Of a stretch of DNA of 10,037 nucleotides, positions 1-6,549 are shown in pieces. The first letter of the stretch is position 1. The number at the start of each line of letters is the position of its first letter. The DNA is from an uncultured Lachnospiraceae bacterium (GTDB lineage Bacteria > Bacillota > Clostridia > Lachnospirales > Lachnospiraceae): NCBI GenBank assembly GCA_902783295.1, contig CACZQT010000513.1, positions 1-10,037 of the forward strand, in the 5' to 3' direction. Both the position numbers and the translations under genes were made by a program. The notes below the pieces were generated by a model. It ran no database searches and was not told where the DNA came from. It worked only from the letters and a program-made list of their open reading frames with translations.

Positions 1-2
1 GG

Positions 3-29
3 GAGCAGAAAGAAATCTGTCTGGTGTAA
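3..29 (+). CDS. Possible 3' tail of an upstream gene (partial; tilS-like position)
   Basis: The frame starting at base 3 reads EQKEICLV and stops at TAA 27-29, leaving 60 bp before the hpt start. In many Bacillota the gene directly upstream of hpt-ftsH is tilS (tRNA-Ile lysidine synthetase), so this could be its last codons. Eight residues are too few to assign a family. The two other forward frames also reach stops here (TAA 34-36 and TAA 161-163), so the frame choice is uncertain. The tilS idea comes only from gene-order knowledge. Confidence 0.25.
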   Translation, partial: EQKEICLV

Positions 30-76
30 GTGTTAAAGACTGGCGCCTCTCAGCAGGGAAGTGCCGCATCGTTTTC

Positions 77-82
77 AGGGAG
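77..82 (+). promoter_or_regulatory. Ribosome binding site of hpt
   Basis: AGGGAG lies 7 nt before the ATG at position 90. It decides the start: the same frame is open back to a GTG at 30, but that codon has no purine-rich site in front of it and would add about 20 residues not typical of the family. Confidence 0.6.
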
Positions 83-89
83 AAGAAAG

Positions 90-635
90 ATGAAAACTGT
101 TCGTACATTGATTTCCAAACAGGAAGTATCCAGCCGCATCGATCAGCTGGCGGAGCAGATTAATCAGGATTATAAGGGAAAAGTCCTGCATCTGATCTGT
201 ATTCTGAAAGGCAGTGTCTTTTTTACCACGGAACTGGCAAAACGTCTGACGATTCCCGTGACTATGGACTTCATGAGCTGTTCCAGTTATGGCTCCGGAA
301 CGGTATCCAAGGGAATTGTAAGACTGATAAAAGACCTGGATGAACCGATCGAAGGCCGGGATGTACTGCTGATTGAGGATATTATCGATTCGGGGAATAC
401 CCTGGCTTATCTGATGAAAGTGCTGCGGGCCAGGAAACCTGCAAGCCTTTCTCTCTGCACGCTGCTGGACAAGCCTTCCCGCCGTGTCCACTTTGAAGTG
501 GAAGTGGATTACTGCGGCTTCCAGATCGAGGATCTGTTTGTGGTAGGCTGCGGTATGGATTTTGACCAGCGCTACCGGAATCTGCCCTATGTGGGTGTTC
601 TGGAGGAAACCGGCGGGGAAGCTTCCGAATCGTAA
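90..635 (+). CDS. hpt: Hypoxanthine phosphoribosyltransferase
   Basis: This cytoplasmic purine-salvage enzyme transfers the phosphoribosyl group of PRPP to hypoxanthine (and usually guanine), giving IMP or GMP. The 181-aa product matches the usual bacterial length of about 180. Visible motifs in order are: LKGS at 39-42 (the PPi-binding loop region); SSYGSG at 65-70, including the Ser-Tyr dipeptide of the flexible catalytic loop; the PRPP-binding signature VLLIEDIIDSGNTL at 92-105 with the acidic pair E96-D97; LLDKPSRR at 125-132, with K128 at the purine-contacting lysine; and DLFVVGCGMDFDQ at 148-160, with D157 at the metal/purine pocket. The stretch YRNLPYVGVL near the C-terminus is characteristic of bacterial HPRTs. 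ATG 90 is chosen for its Shine-Dalgarno. The gene sits 69 bp upstream of ftsH on the same strand, the common Bacillota order. No promoter is visible in the short upstream stretch, so it may be transcribed from a gene to the left. The family call is firm; the guanine/hypoxanthine preference is not readable. Confidence 0.95.
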   Translation: MKTVRTLISKQEVSSRIDQLAEQINQDYKGKVLHLICILKGSVFFTTELAKRLTIPVTMDFMSCSSYGSGTVSKGIVRLIKDLDEPIEGRDVLLIEDIIDSGNTLAYLMKVLRARKPASLSLCTLLDKPSRRVHFEVEVDYCGFQIEDLFVVGCGMDFDQRYRNLPYVGVLEETGGEASES

Positions 636-690
636 AACTCATAGAGGAACCGAAGCCTTCTCTCTGCCGGGGAGCCGGCCCGGAAAGCCA

Positions 691-696
691 AAGGAG
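691..696 (+). promoter_or_regulatory. Ribosome binding site supporting the TTG start of ftsH
   Basis: AAGGAG lies 8 nt before TTG 705. No in-frame ATG lies in a better position before the first TM segment; the next is Met12, inside the hydrophobic stretch. The TTG is therefore the likely initiation codon. Confidence 0.7.
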
Positions 697-704
697 AAAA
701 AATA

Positions 705-2573
705 TTGAACCGACAAAACGGAAGACCGATCTTTCCCATGTATGCTGTCATGGCACTGATCGTCCTGGCAGTCTATTATCTGCTTGGGAATTTCTTTACG
801 AACGGCCGGGAAACGACAGCGTCAAATGTCCGGGAACTCCAGCAAATGCTGGCGAGAGGCCAGGTGAAATCTGCGGTTATCTCCCAGAATGAAGAGGTTC
901 CGACCGGTTCTGTCGTTTTCACGGACCAGGACGGAAAATCCTATACGACAGCTGTAAGCGATGTCAATGAAATCCAGAACCTCCTGCAGGAAGCCGGAGT
1001 CACGGATGTAACGCTGCGGGATATCAGCCATCCCATCGATACCTCCTCCATCATCATTTATCTGATTATGGGTGCGGTTATGGTGGTGATGCTGAGTATG
1101 TTTATGCGGGGCAATTCCGGAGCGGGCGGAAACGCCCAGATGATGAATTTCGGGAAAAGCCGCGCCCATCTGGTGACCGGAACAGACGTAGACTTTTCCA
1201 AGGTGGCCGGTCTGCAGGAAGAAAAAGAGGATTTGCAGGAGATCGTGGATTTCCTGAAGGATCCCGAAAAATACCGTCAGGTCGGGGCCAGAATTCCGAA
1301 AGGTGTTCTGCTGGTGGGCCCTCCCGGAACGGGTAAAACCCTTATGGCCAAGGCGATTGCCGGCGAAGCCCAGGTACCGTTCTTCTCGATTTCCGGCTCG
1401 GACTTCGTGGAAATGTTTGTGGGGGTCGGTGCGTCCAGGGTAAGGGATCTGTTTGAACAGGCAAAAGCACATAAGCCCTGCATTGTTTTTATCGATGAGA
1501 TCGACGCAGTAGGCCGCAAGCGCGGTTCCGGCATGGGCGGCGGCCATGATGAAAGAGAACAGACTCTGAACCAGCTCCTGGTGGAAATGGACGGTTTCGG
1601 CGTCAACTCCGGAATTATTGTACTGGCTGCCACCAACCGTGTGGACATCCTGGATCCGGCCCTCATGAGGCCGGGACGCTTCGACCGCAAGATCGCAATC
1701 AGCCGGCCGGATGTACGCGGGCGGGAAGAGATCCTGAAAGTACACGCAAAGAACAAACCTCTGTCGGAGGAAGTGGATCTGGAGAGGGTAGCCCGCACCA
1801 CCGCAGGCTTTTCCGGTGCGGATCTGGAAAACCTTATGAACGAGGCAGCCATTCTCGCGGCCAAGGCCAACCGTCCTTACCTGAATCAGGAAGATGTGGA
1901 AGGAGCCTTTGTCAAGGTTGGCATCGGGGTGGAGAAGAAAAGCCGCATTATTTCCGAAAAAGAGAAGAAGATTACTGCCTATCATGAATCGGGGCATGCG
2001 ATTCTCTTCCATGTGCTGCCGGATGTCGGTCCGGTGCATACGGTTTCCATCATTCCCACAGGTCTCGGGGCGGCCGGCTATACCATGCCGCTGCCTGACA
2101 GGGATGAAATGTTCGTAACGAAGGGACACATGGTTCAGGAAATCATGGTTTCCCTGGGCGGACGGATTGCCGAGCAGCTGATTTTCGGAGACTACACCAC
2201 AGGTGCATCTCAGGATATCAAGCAGGCGACGGAGATGGCAACAAAGATGGTCACCAAGTATGGTATGTCGGAAAATATCGGCATGATCCATTACGGCGGT
2301 GATGACGAGATTTTCATCGGCCGGGACTTCGGGCATACCCGCGGCTACAGTGAAAAGATGGCAGCTGCCATCGATACGGAAGTCAAGAATCTGATCGATT
2401 CCTGTTACGCGGATGCCAGAAGGATTATTGAGGATCATATGGATGTCCTGCATGCATCCGCGAACCTGCTGATGGAAAAAGAGAAAATTGACCAGAAAGA
2501 ATTTGAGGCTCTGTTTGAAAACCGGGCCGGGAAAGAAGAGAGGCCGGTGAAACTCCACAAAGAGAGTCTATGA
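705..2573 (+). CDS. ftsH: ATP-dependent zinc metalloprotease FtsH
   Basis: FtsH is a membrane-anchored AAA+ protease that forms hexamers and degrades misfolded membrane proteins and short-lived cytosolic regulators. The 622-aa product is close to the usual 610-650. TM1 is at about 12-31, an extracytoplasmic domain follows to about 113, and TM2 is at about 115-134. The AAA module has Walker A GPPGTGKT at 205-212, the pore-loop FVG at 238-240, Walker B IVFIDEID at 260-267, and the second region of homology at about 308-328, ending in the arginine fingers of RPGRFDR. The M41 peptidase domain has the zinc motif HESGH at 427-431 (E428 catalytic) and the third metal ligand D504 in TTGASQDIKQAT. All key residues are intact. 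HESGH has Ser where HEAGH is usual, at a position not used for catalysis. The TTG start has a good RBS. The gene overlaps the following GH13 gene by 4 nt (ATGA). It is likely co-transcribed with hpt. Confidence 0.97.
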   Translation: MNRQNGRPIFPMYAVMALIVLAVYYLLGNFFTNGRETTASNVRELQQMLARGQVKSAVISQNEEVPTGSVVFTDQDGKSYTTAVSDVNEIQNLLQEAGVTDVTLRDISHPIDTSSIIIYLIMGAVMVVMLSMFMRGNSGAGGNAQMMNFGKSRAHLVTGTDVDFSKVAGLQEEKEDLQEIVDFLKDPEKYRQVGARIPKGVLLVGPPGTGKTLMAKAIAGEAQVPFFSISGSDFVEMFVGVGASRVRDLFEQAKAHKPCIVFIDEIDAVGRKRGSGMGGGHDEREQTLNQLLVEMDGFGVNSGIIVLAATNRVDILDPALMRPGRFDRKIAISRPDVRGREEILKVHAKNKPLSEEVDLERVARTTAGFSGADLENLMNEAAILAAKANRPYLNQEDVEGAFVKVGIGVEKKSRIISEKEKKITAYHESGHAILFHVLPDVGPVHTVSIIPTGLGAAGYTMPLPDRDEMFVTKGHMVQEIMVSLGGRIAEQLIFGDYTTGASQDIKQATEMATKMVTKYGMSENIGMIHYGGDDEIFIGRDFGHTRGYSEKMAAAIDTEVKNLIDSCYADARRIIEDHMDVLHASANLLMEKEKIDQKEFEALFENRAGKEERPVKLHKESL

Positions 2574-4657
2574 AGGTTAATTACTTATTTTCAGATGAAT
2601 CTCCCGGTTTCCGAAAGCCTTTCCAGCCGGATACCGGCGAATCGGTAACGATCCGCTTCCGGGCTTCTTCGGAGGATGTTCCAAATCTTCGGATTTACCT
2701 GGTCTTCGGAAAGAAAAAAAGGATTCTGCACCGGGTCGGGAGTGAAGGAGCACTGGCGGTTTACGAGATCCTGGTCCCGCCGGTGGAAGAGGGTTTTTCC
2801 TACTATTTTGAGGTGCAGGAACTGCTGGCCGGCCCTGAAAAGGAACTGGAAACCACGAGGAGAGGTGTTCTGCGCAGGATCGTATATTACTCCAGGGCAG
2901 GCGCTTCCGATCAGATACCGGATCCGGAGGATCTGTTTGTCATCCGTCCCGGATACCGGGTTCCGGACTGGCTGCCCGGAGCAGTCATGTATCAGATCTT
3001 TACGGACCGTTTCTGCAACGGGGATCCTTCCAATGATGTTCTGGACGGGGAATACGTATACCTGAATAATAAGCAGGTTGTGCAGGTGAAAGACTGGAAC
3101 AGCCTGCCGGAGGTTTCGGATGTTTCCCGCTTTTACGGAGGCGACCTGCAGGGAATTCTGGATAAGCTGGACTATCTGCAGACACTGGGAGTCCAGGTGC
3201 TTTACCTGAACCCGATTTTTGTTTCCCCTTCCAATCATAAATACGACGGGCAGGATTATGATCACATCGATCCGCACCTGGCAAAAATTGTGAAGGACGA
3301 AGGCAGGCTGCTGCCCCCGGGAGCAGCAAGCAACGCCGGCGCCGAGAGGTACCGCTGTCGTGTGACGTCCAGGGAAAACCTGGAAGCCAGTGACCGCTTT
3401 TTTGCGGATTTTGTGGAGGAAATCCACCGCCGCGGCATGAAGGTCATCCTGGATGGAGTATTCAACCACTGCGGTTCTTTCCACAAATGGATGGACAGAC
3501 CCGGCTTTTACAGAAAAGCGGGCATGCCCGAAGAAGCCATGGGCGCCTGGCAGTCAAAAAAAAGCCGTTATCGGGAATATTTCCTGTTTGAAAAAGACAA
3601 TGTATATGAATCCTGGTGGGGACTCGACACTTTGCCGAAGCTGAATTATGAGGGTTCGGCGGCGCTGCAGGAGGAAGTCCTTCAGATCGCGGAAAAGTGG
3701 GTTTCTCCTCCGTTCAATGTCGATGGCTGGCGGCTGGATGTGGCTGCGGACTTGGGCCATACTCCTGCGTTCAACCACTATTTCTGGCAGAAGTTCCGCA
3801 AACGGGTGAAAGCAGCCAACCCGGATGCTGTCATTCTTGCGGAGCACTATGGAAACGTAGCGCCCTGGCTTTCCGGCGGCGAATGGGATACCGTCATGAA
3901 CTATGACGCTTTCATGGAACCTGTCAGCTGGTTCCTTACCGGAATGGACAAACATTCGGATAAAGCCCGGCCTGAACTGCTGGGTGATGCGGAAACTTTC
4001 CTGGCTTCCATGCGGCATTGCGGCCGTTCTTTCGGAGGTGCTTCCCTGTTAGGGGCGATGAACCAGCTGGATAACCACGACCACTCCCGTTTCCTGACCC
4101 GGACAAACCAGACAGTCGGCCGCCTGGGCAGCAAAGATTCTGCGGCGGCTTCCGCAGGCGTGAACAAAGGAATTCTGCGTCAGGCCGTTGTGATACAGAT
4201 GACATGGCCCGGAGCCCCGACGCTCTACTACGGGGACGAAACCGGTCTGTGCGGCTGGACGGATCCGGACAACCGGCGTTCCTTCCCCTGGGGGAAAGAC
4301 GACTGGGATCTGATTGAGTTCTACCGTTATGTGATCGATACGCACCGGCAGCACCCCTGTCTGCAGCTGGGTTCTCTGGTGCCGCTGCATGCCGGCAGAG
4401 ACCTGCTGGCATACGGACGCTGCCTGAAGAACGACCGTATCCTCGTTGTCGTAAACACTTCTTCGGAGACACAGACAGTGGAGCTGGATACTCTGCCGCT
4501 GGGGTGCGCCGCTGGTGCTTCTTTCGAGCGCCTTATGTGTACGGACCGGGACGGCTATAATGTAGGACGGAAAAAGATAGACGGGAAGAACGGGCGGATT
4601 GTGCTGGACATGAAACCGGTTTCCTCACTGATTCTCCGGGAGGAAACGGAAGGATAA
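2570..4657 (+). CDS. Intracellular GH13 alpha-amylase / neopullulanase-like glycosidase
   Basis: This is probably a cytoplasmic retaining alpha-glucan hydrolase acting on maltodextrins, cyclodextrins or glycogen fragments; the exact substrate cannot be read. The 695-aa protein has no signal peptide. Residues 1-120 look like an N-terminal beta-rich CBM34-type domain, as in neopullulanases and cyclomaltodextrinases. The catalytic barrel starts near GAVMYQIFTDRF (137-148). Conserved GH13 regions are present: region I DGVFNH at 295-300; region II VDGWRLD at 384-390 with nucleophile D390; region III ILAEHYG at 422-428 with acid/base E425; and region IV LDNHD at 500-504 with D504. A C-terminal beta domain runs from about 605 to the end. 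About 40 extra residues lie between the DYDHIDP segment (229-235) and the helix before region I. The ATG overlaps the ftsH stop, and only a weak purine run (AGAGAG, 3 nt away) precedes it, which suggests translational coupling. No terminator with a T-run follows directly. Confidence 0.93.
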   Translation: MKVNYLFSDESPGFRKPFQPDTGESVTIRFRASSEDVPNLRIYLVFGKKKRILHRVGSEGALAVYEILVPPVEEGFSYYFEVQELLAGPEKELETTRRGVLRRIVYYSRAGASDQIPDPEDLFVIRPGYRVPDWLPGAVMYQIFTDRFCNGDPSNDVLDGEYVYLNNKQVVQVKDWNSLPEVSDVSRFYGGDLQGILDKLDYLQTLGVQVLYLNPIFVSPSNHKYDGQDYDHIDPHLAKIVKDEGRLLPPGAASNAGAERYRCRVTSRENLEASDRFFADFVEEIHRRGMKVILDGVFNHCGSFHKWMDRPGFYRKAGMPEEAMGAWQSKKSRYREYFLFEKDNVYESWWGLDTLPKLNYEGSAALQEEVLQIAEKWVSPPFNVDGWRLDVAADLGHTPAFNHYFWQKFRKRVKAANPDAVILAEHYGNVAPWLSGGEWDTVMNYDAFMEPVSWFLTGMDKHSDKARPELLGDAETFLASMRHCGRSFGGASLLGAMNQLDNHDHSRFLTRTNQTVGRLGSKDSAAASAGVNKGILRQAVVIQMTWPGAPTLYYGDETGLCGWTDPDNRRSFPWGKDDWDLIEFYRYVIDTHRQHPCLQLGSLVPLHAGRDLLAYGRCLKNDRILVVVNTSSETQTVELDTLPLGCAAGASFERLMCTDRDGYNVGRKKIDGKNGRIVLDMKPVSSLILREETEG

Positions 4658-4703
4658 GCCCCTTGCTTTTTCCCCGGTGATATGATAAAGTTATGTGGTT
4701 GCA

Positions 4704-4736
4704 GGCAGGAAAAGCCGTATGGCATATATTCCTGCC
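4704..4736 (+). repeat. Nested inverted repeat upstream of tRNA-Leu
   Basis: GGCAGGAA (4704-4711) is exactly complementary to TTCCTGCC (4729-4736). Inside it, GCC (4714-4716) can pair with GGC (4721-4723) around a GTAT loop. No T-run follows, so it is not a normal Rho-independent terminator. The AT-rich TATATT at 4725-4730 lies within it and could be the tRNA -10 box, with TTGCAG at 4699-4704 as a poor -35 (spacer 20, too long for a good promoter). It may be an operator, a processing hairpin between the GH13 mRNA and the tRNA, or a chance structure. Confidence 0.4.
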
Positions 4737-4741
4737 GACAG

Positions 4742-4827
4742 GCCGGCTTGGCGGAACTGGCAGACGCACGGGACTTAAAATCCCGCGGGTGGTGACACTC
4801 GTACCGGTTCGATTCCGGTAGCCGGCA
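4742..4827 (+). tRNA. tRNA-Leu (anticodon UAA)
   Basis: This is a class II tRNA of 86 nt. The acceptor GCCGGCT (4742-4748) pairs perfectly with AGCCGGC (4820-4826), followed by discriminator A4827. The anticodon stem is CGGGA (4769-4773) with TCCCG (4781-4785) around the loop CTTAAAA, so the anticodon is TAA (4776-4778), reading UUA/UUG. A long variable arm (about 4786-4801, GGTG...CACT) identifies a leucine-type class II tRNA. The T-arm is ACCGG-TTCGATT-CCGGT (4803-4819). The 3' CCA is not encoded (GAA follows) and must be added enzymatically. It lies 84 bp after the GH13 stop and 129 bp before the next gene, and is followed by a hairpin. It could be read from its own weak promoter or by readthrough from the ftsH-GH13 unit. 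Confidence 0.95.
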
Positions 4828-4837
4828 GAACAGATCG

Positions 4838-4860
4838 AGACAGGGGCATAGCCCCTGTCT
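4838..4860 (+). terminator. Probable terminator after tRNA-Leu
   Basis: AGACAGGGGC (4838-4847) pairs perfectly over 10 bp with GCCCCTGTCT (4851-4860) around an ATA loop. The downstream T-run is imperfect (CCTGTTTCACGTTCTGTTTTTATTT), so the U-tract is interrupted, but the GC-rich stem directly after the tRNA makes termination the most likely role. Confidence 0.6.
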
Positions 4861-4882
4861 CCTGTTTCACGTTCTGTTTTTA

Positions 4883-4913
4883 TTTACAGTTGACAGATTT
4901 CCGGTTTTATACA
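4883..4913 (+). promoter_or_regulatory. Candidate sigma-A promoter of the PCP-like gene pair
   Basis: TTTACA at 4883-4888 and TATACA at 4908-4913 form a -35/-10 pair with a 19-nt spacer, slightly long. A second, perfect -35 TTGACA sits at 4890-4895, but its spacer to the same -10 is only 12 nt. The two -35-like boxes form the near-direct repeat TTTACAG/TTGACAG. A start near 4920 would give a leader of about 37 nt before the TTG at 4957. It lies after the tRNA terminator, where a new promoter is expected. Confidence 0.45.
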
Positions 4914-4942
4914 AAACACTGCTGGTTTTATTTTCGCAGAAT

Positions 4943-4947
4943 GGAGG
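4943..4947 (+). promoter_or_regulatory. Ribosome binding site supporting the TTG start at 4957
   Basis: GGAGG lies 9 nt before TTG 4957. The next in-frame ATG is at Met43, just before the first TM segment. Using it would remove the charged cytoplasmic N-terminus, so the TTG start is preferred. Confidence 0.65.
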
Positions 4948-4956
4948 AATACCGCA

Positions 4957-6549
4957 TTGGAAAAAACGGAATCCAACAAAGAAAACCTTACAGTCATCGA
5001 TAAGGATGCCCAGATCCGTGTTGTTGTCAACAGCTCCGAGGAAGACGGCGTTGCTGTAGACTTCCGGCGGGTGCTGCACAATATGGTGAAAAGGGCAAAG
5101 GTGTATATCTGGGTGCTTCTCCTGTGCCTCGCAGCCGGCATCAGCCTGGCTCTGGTGCTCTACCAGCTTAATAAACCTTATCTTACGGTTTCTTCCGTGG
5201 TGACTCTGAATTACGATGTGTTAAAGCCTTCACCCGACAGCGGAGAGGTGGAACCGGAGGCGGTGAGCGACCTGACAGCGCCGGACGGAGAGGATCTGGA
5301 TCTTTCCCAGGTTACCTCCTCTTACGTGCTGCAGAAAGCTCTGGACGGGCTGAATCTGTCAGCACCGGTTACCCTGCCGAATCTGCGGAATAATATCCGG
5401 ATTGAGCGGATTCTTACGGAAGACAGCCGCAGACAGCAGGAAGTAGCCTGGAACATGATCGAGGATAAGAACACCGGCGCCTACAGCCAGGTCCAGGAAA
5501 TCGAACTGACTTATGTCAACCGTTTTGTGGTTTCCCTGACCAATGGCTTCGGGGATGAGAACTCCCGCACAAAGCAGGAACTGAAAAGTGAAGAACTCCG
5601 CCTGGTGCTGGACCGGATTCTGGATGCCTATAATGATTATCTGATTACTACCTACGCCGATGTCCATCTGCCGGATGACGAGATTTCCGTAATCGATGTA
5701 GAAAATCTGGATATCCTGGAGAGTCTGGATCTTCTGCGTGAAGCCATCACCCATCTGACAGAATTCTGCGAAGAAAAATCCGATACAGTCAGACAGTACC
5801 GTTCCTGGCGGACTGGGCTCTCCCTGGATAACCTGCTGACCAAGCTGAATATGATCAGCACGAATAATGTGGAATATCTGTATTCCTACGCTTACACGAA
5901 CAGTATTGTGCTGGATAAGAAGATGATGCTGACCAACTATCAGTATGACCTCCGCAATGTGCAGCAGCAGCTGGATGTGGTGAATGAAAACATCCGTACC
6001 AATGCGGATATCCTGGCGAGATACGTGAACGATGAAATTTACGTTTCCATGCAGGAAAGTGATACAGCCAAATCCACCAAAACAACAACGGATTACTATA
6101 ACAAGCTGATTGTGAGTCAGGCGGAGAACTATGCTGCAGCAGCAGAGCTGGAAACAACGATTGCGGACCTGCAGGATAAGATCACTGTATTGACGGCCAA
6201 TACGGAAACGGTGGATGCGGAACAGGCCAAAGCAGAACTGGATATTGCCATGGAGATGATGAAAGAGATCTATACGGAGATCCGGGCCCAGTTCCAGGAG
6301 ATTATTACAACTCCTACGTTTTCTTCCTATGCACAGCATTCCGTAGCACAAGGGAAGCAGAAGAACTTCCTGGCAGCTTCCGCCAAGCAGATGATCATTT
6401 TTGGCCTGCTTGGTGTTATTCTCGCCTGCGGCATTTGGCTGTTCAGCGCGCTGGCCCCTGAAATCATGGGAACTCCGGAAGGAAAAAACGAGAAAGAAAA
6501 GGGACCAAAAACCGCTAAAAGGGCTGTAAGAGAGGAGGCAGAACAGTGA
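4957..6549 (+). CDS. Wzz/PCP-like membrane protein with coiled coil (first paralog)
   Basis: The 530-aa protein has two predicted TM segments. TM1 at about 50-69 follows a cytoplasmic N-terminus with VDFRRVLHNMVKRAK, resembling the start of Wzz-domain chain-length regulators. TM2 is at about 478-499 and is followed by a highly charged K/E-rich cytoplasmic tail. The roughly 400 residues between would lie outside the membrane. They include a segment typical of Wzz N-domains (LDLSQVTSSYVLQKAL, 114-129) and long helical, coiled-coil-prone stretches at about 250-350 and 385-450. No kinase Walker motifs are present, and no proline-rich motif precedes TM2, so it is not a standard Wzc/CapAB protein. 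A role in export or length control of a surface polysaccharide is inferred from topology only. It overlaps the next gene by one base and is probably transcribed from the promoter near 4883-4913. The start is TTG with a good RBS. Confidence 0.85.
   Translation: MEKTESNKENLTVIDKDAQIRVVVNSSEEDGVAVDFRRVLHNMVKRAKVYIWVLLLCLAAGISLALVLYQLNKPYLTVSSVVTLNYDVLKPSPDSGEVEPEAVSDLTAPDGEDLDLSQVTSSYVLQKALDGLNLSAPVTLPNLRNNIRIERILTEDSRRQQEVAWNMIEDKNTGAYSQVQEIELTYVNRFVVSLTNGFGDENSRTKQELKSEELRLVLDRILDAYNDYLITTYADVHLPDDEISVIDVENLDILESLDLLREAITHLTEFCEEKSDTVRQYRSWRTGLSLDNLLTKLNMISTNNVEYLYSYAYTNSIVLDKKMMLTNYQYDLRNVQQQLDVVNENIRTNADILARYVNDEIYVSMQESDTAKSTKTTTDYYNKLIVSQAENYAAAAELETTIADLQDKITVLTANTETVDAEQAKAELDIAMEMMKEIYTEIRAQFQEIITTPTFSSYAQHSVAQGKQKNFLAASAKQMIIFGLLGVILACGIWLFSALAPEIMGTPEGKNEKEKGPKTAKRAVREEAEQ
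6533..6538 (+). promoter_or_regulatory. Ribosome binding site inside the end of the upstream gene
   Basis: AGGAGG is a perfect Shine-Dalgarno, located within the last codons of the upstream coding region. It serves either ATG 6549 (10 nt) or GTG 6546 (7 nt), and both starts are in the same frame. ATG is preferred as the stronger codon, but the choice changes the product by only one residue. Confidence 0.7.

Noticed and set aside
30..89. N-terminal extension of hpt from GTG 30
   Set aside because: No ribosome binding site, residues unlike the family, and a good RBS and ATG at 90 give the normal HPRT length.
427..431. HESGH in FtsH (residues 427-431) as a broken zinc motif
   Set aside because: Only the variable position of HExxH differs from the common HEAGH. 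Both histidines, the glutamate and the third ligand D504 are present. The coordinates given are residue numbers within FtsH.
822..2558. Long open frame on the minus strand opposite ftsH (578 codons)
   Set aside because: It lies wholly within ftsH, which has complete family motifs. The antisense product is rich in His, Cys and Arg with no recognisable domain, as expected of a shadow frame in GC-rich coding DNA.
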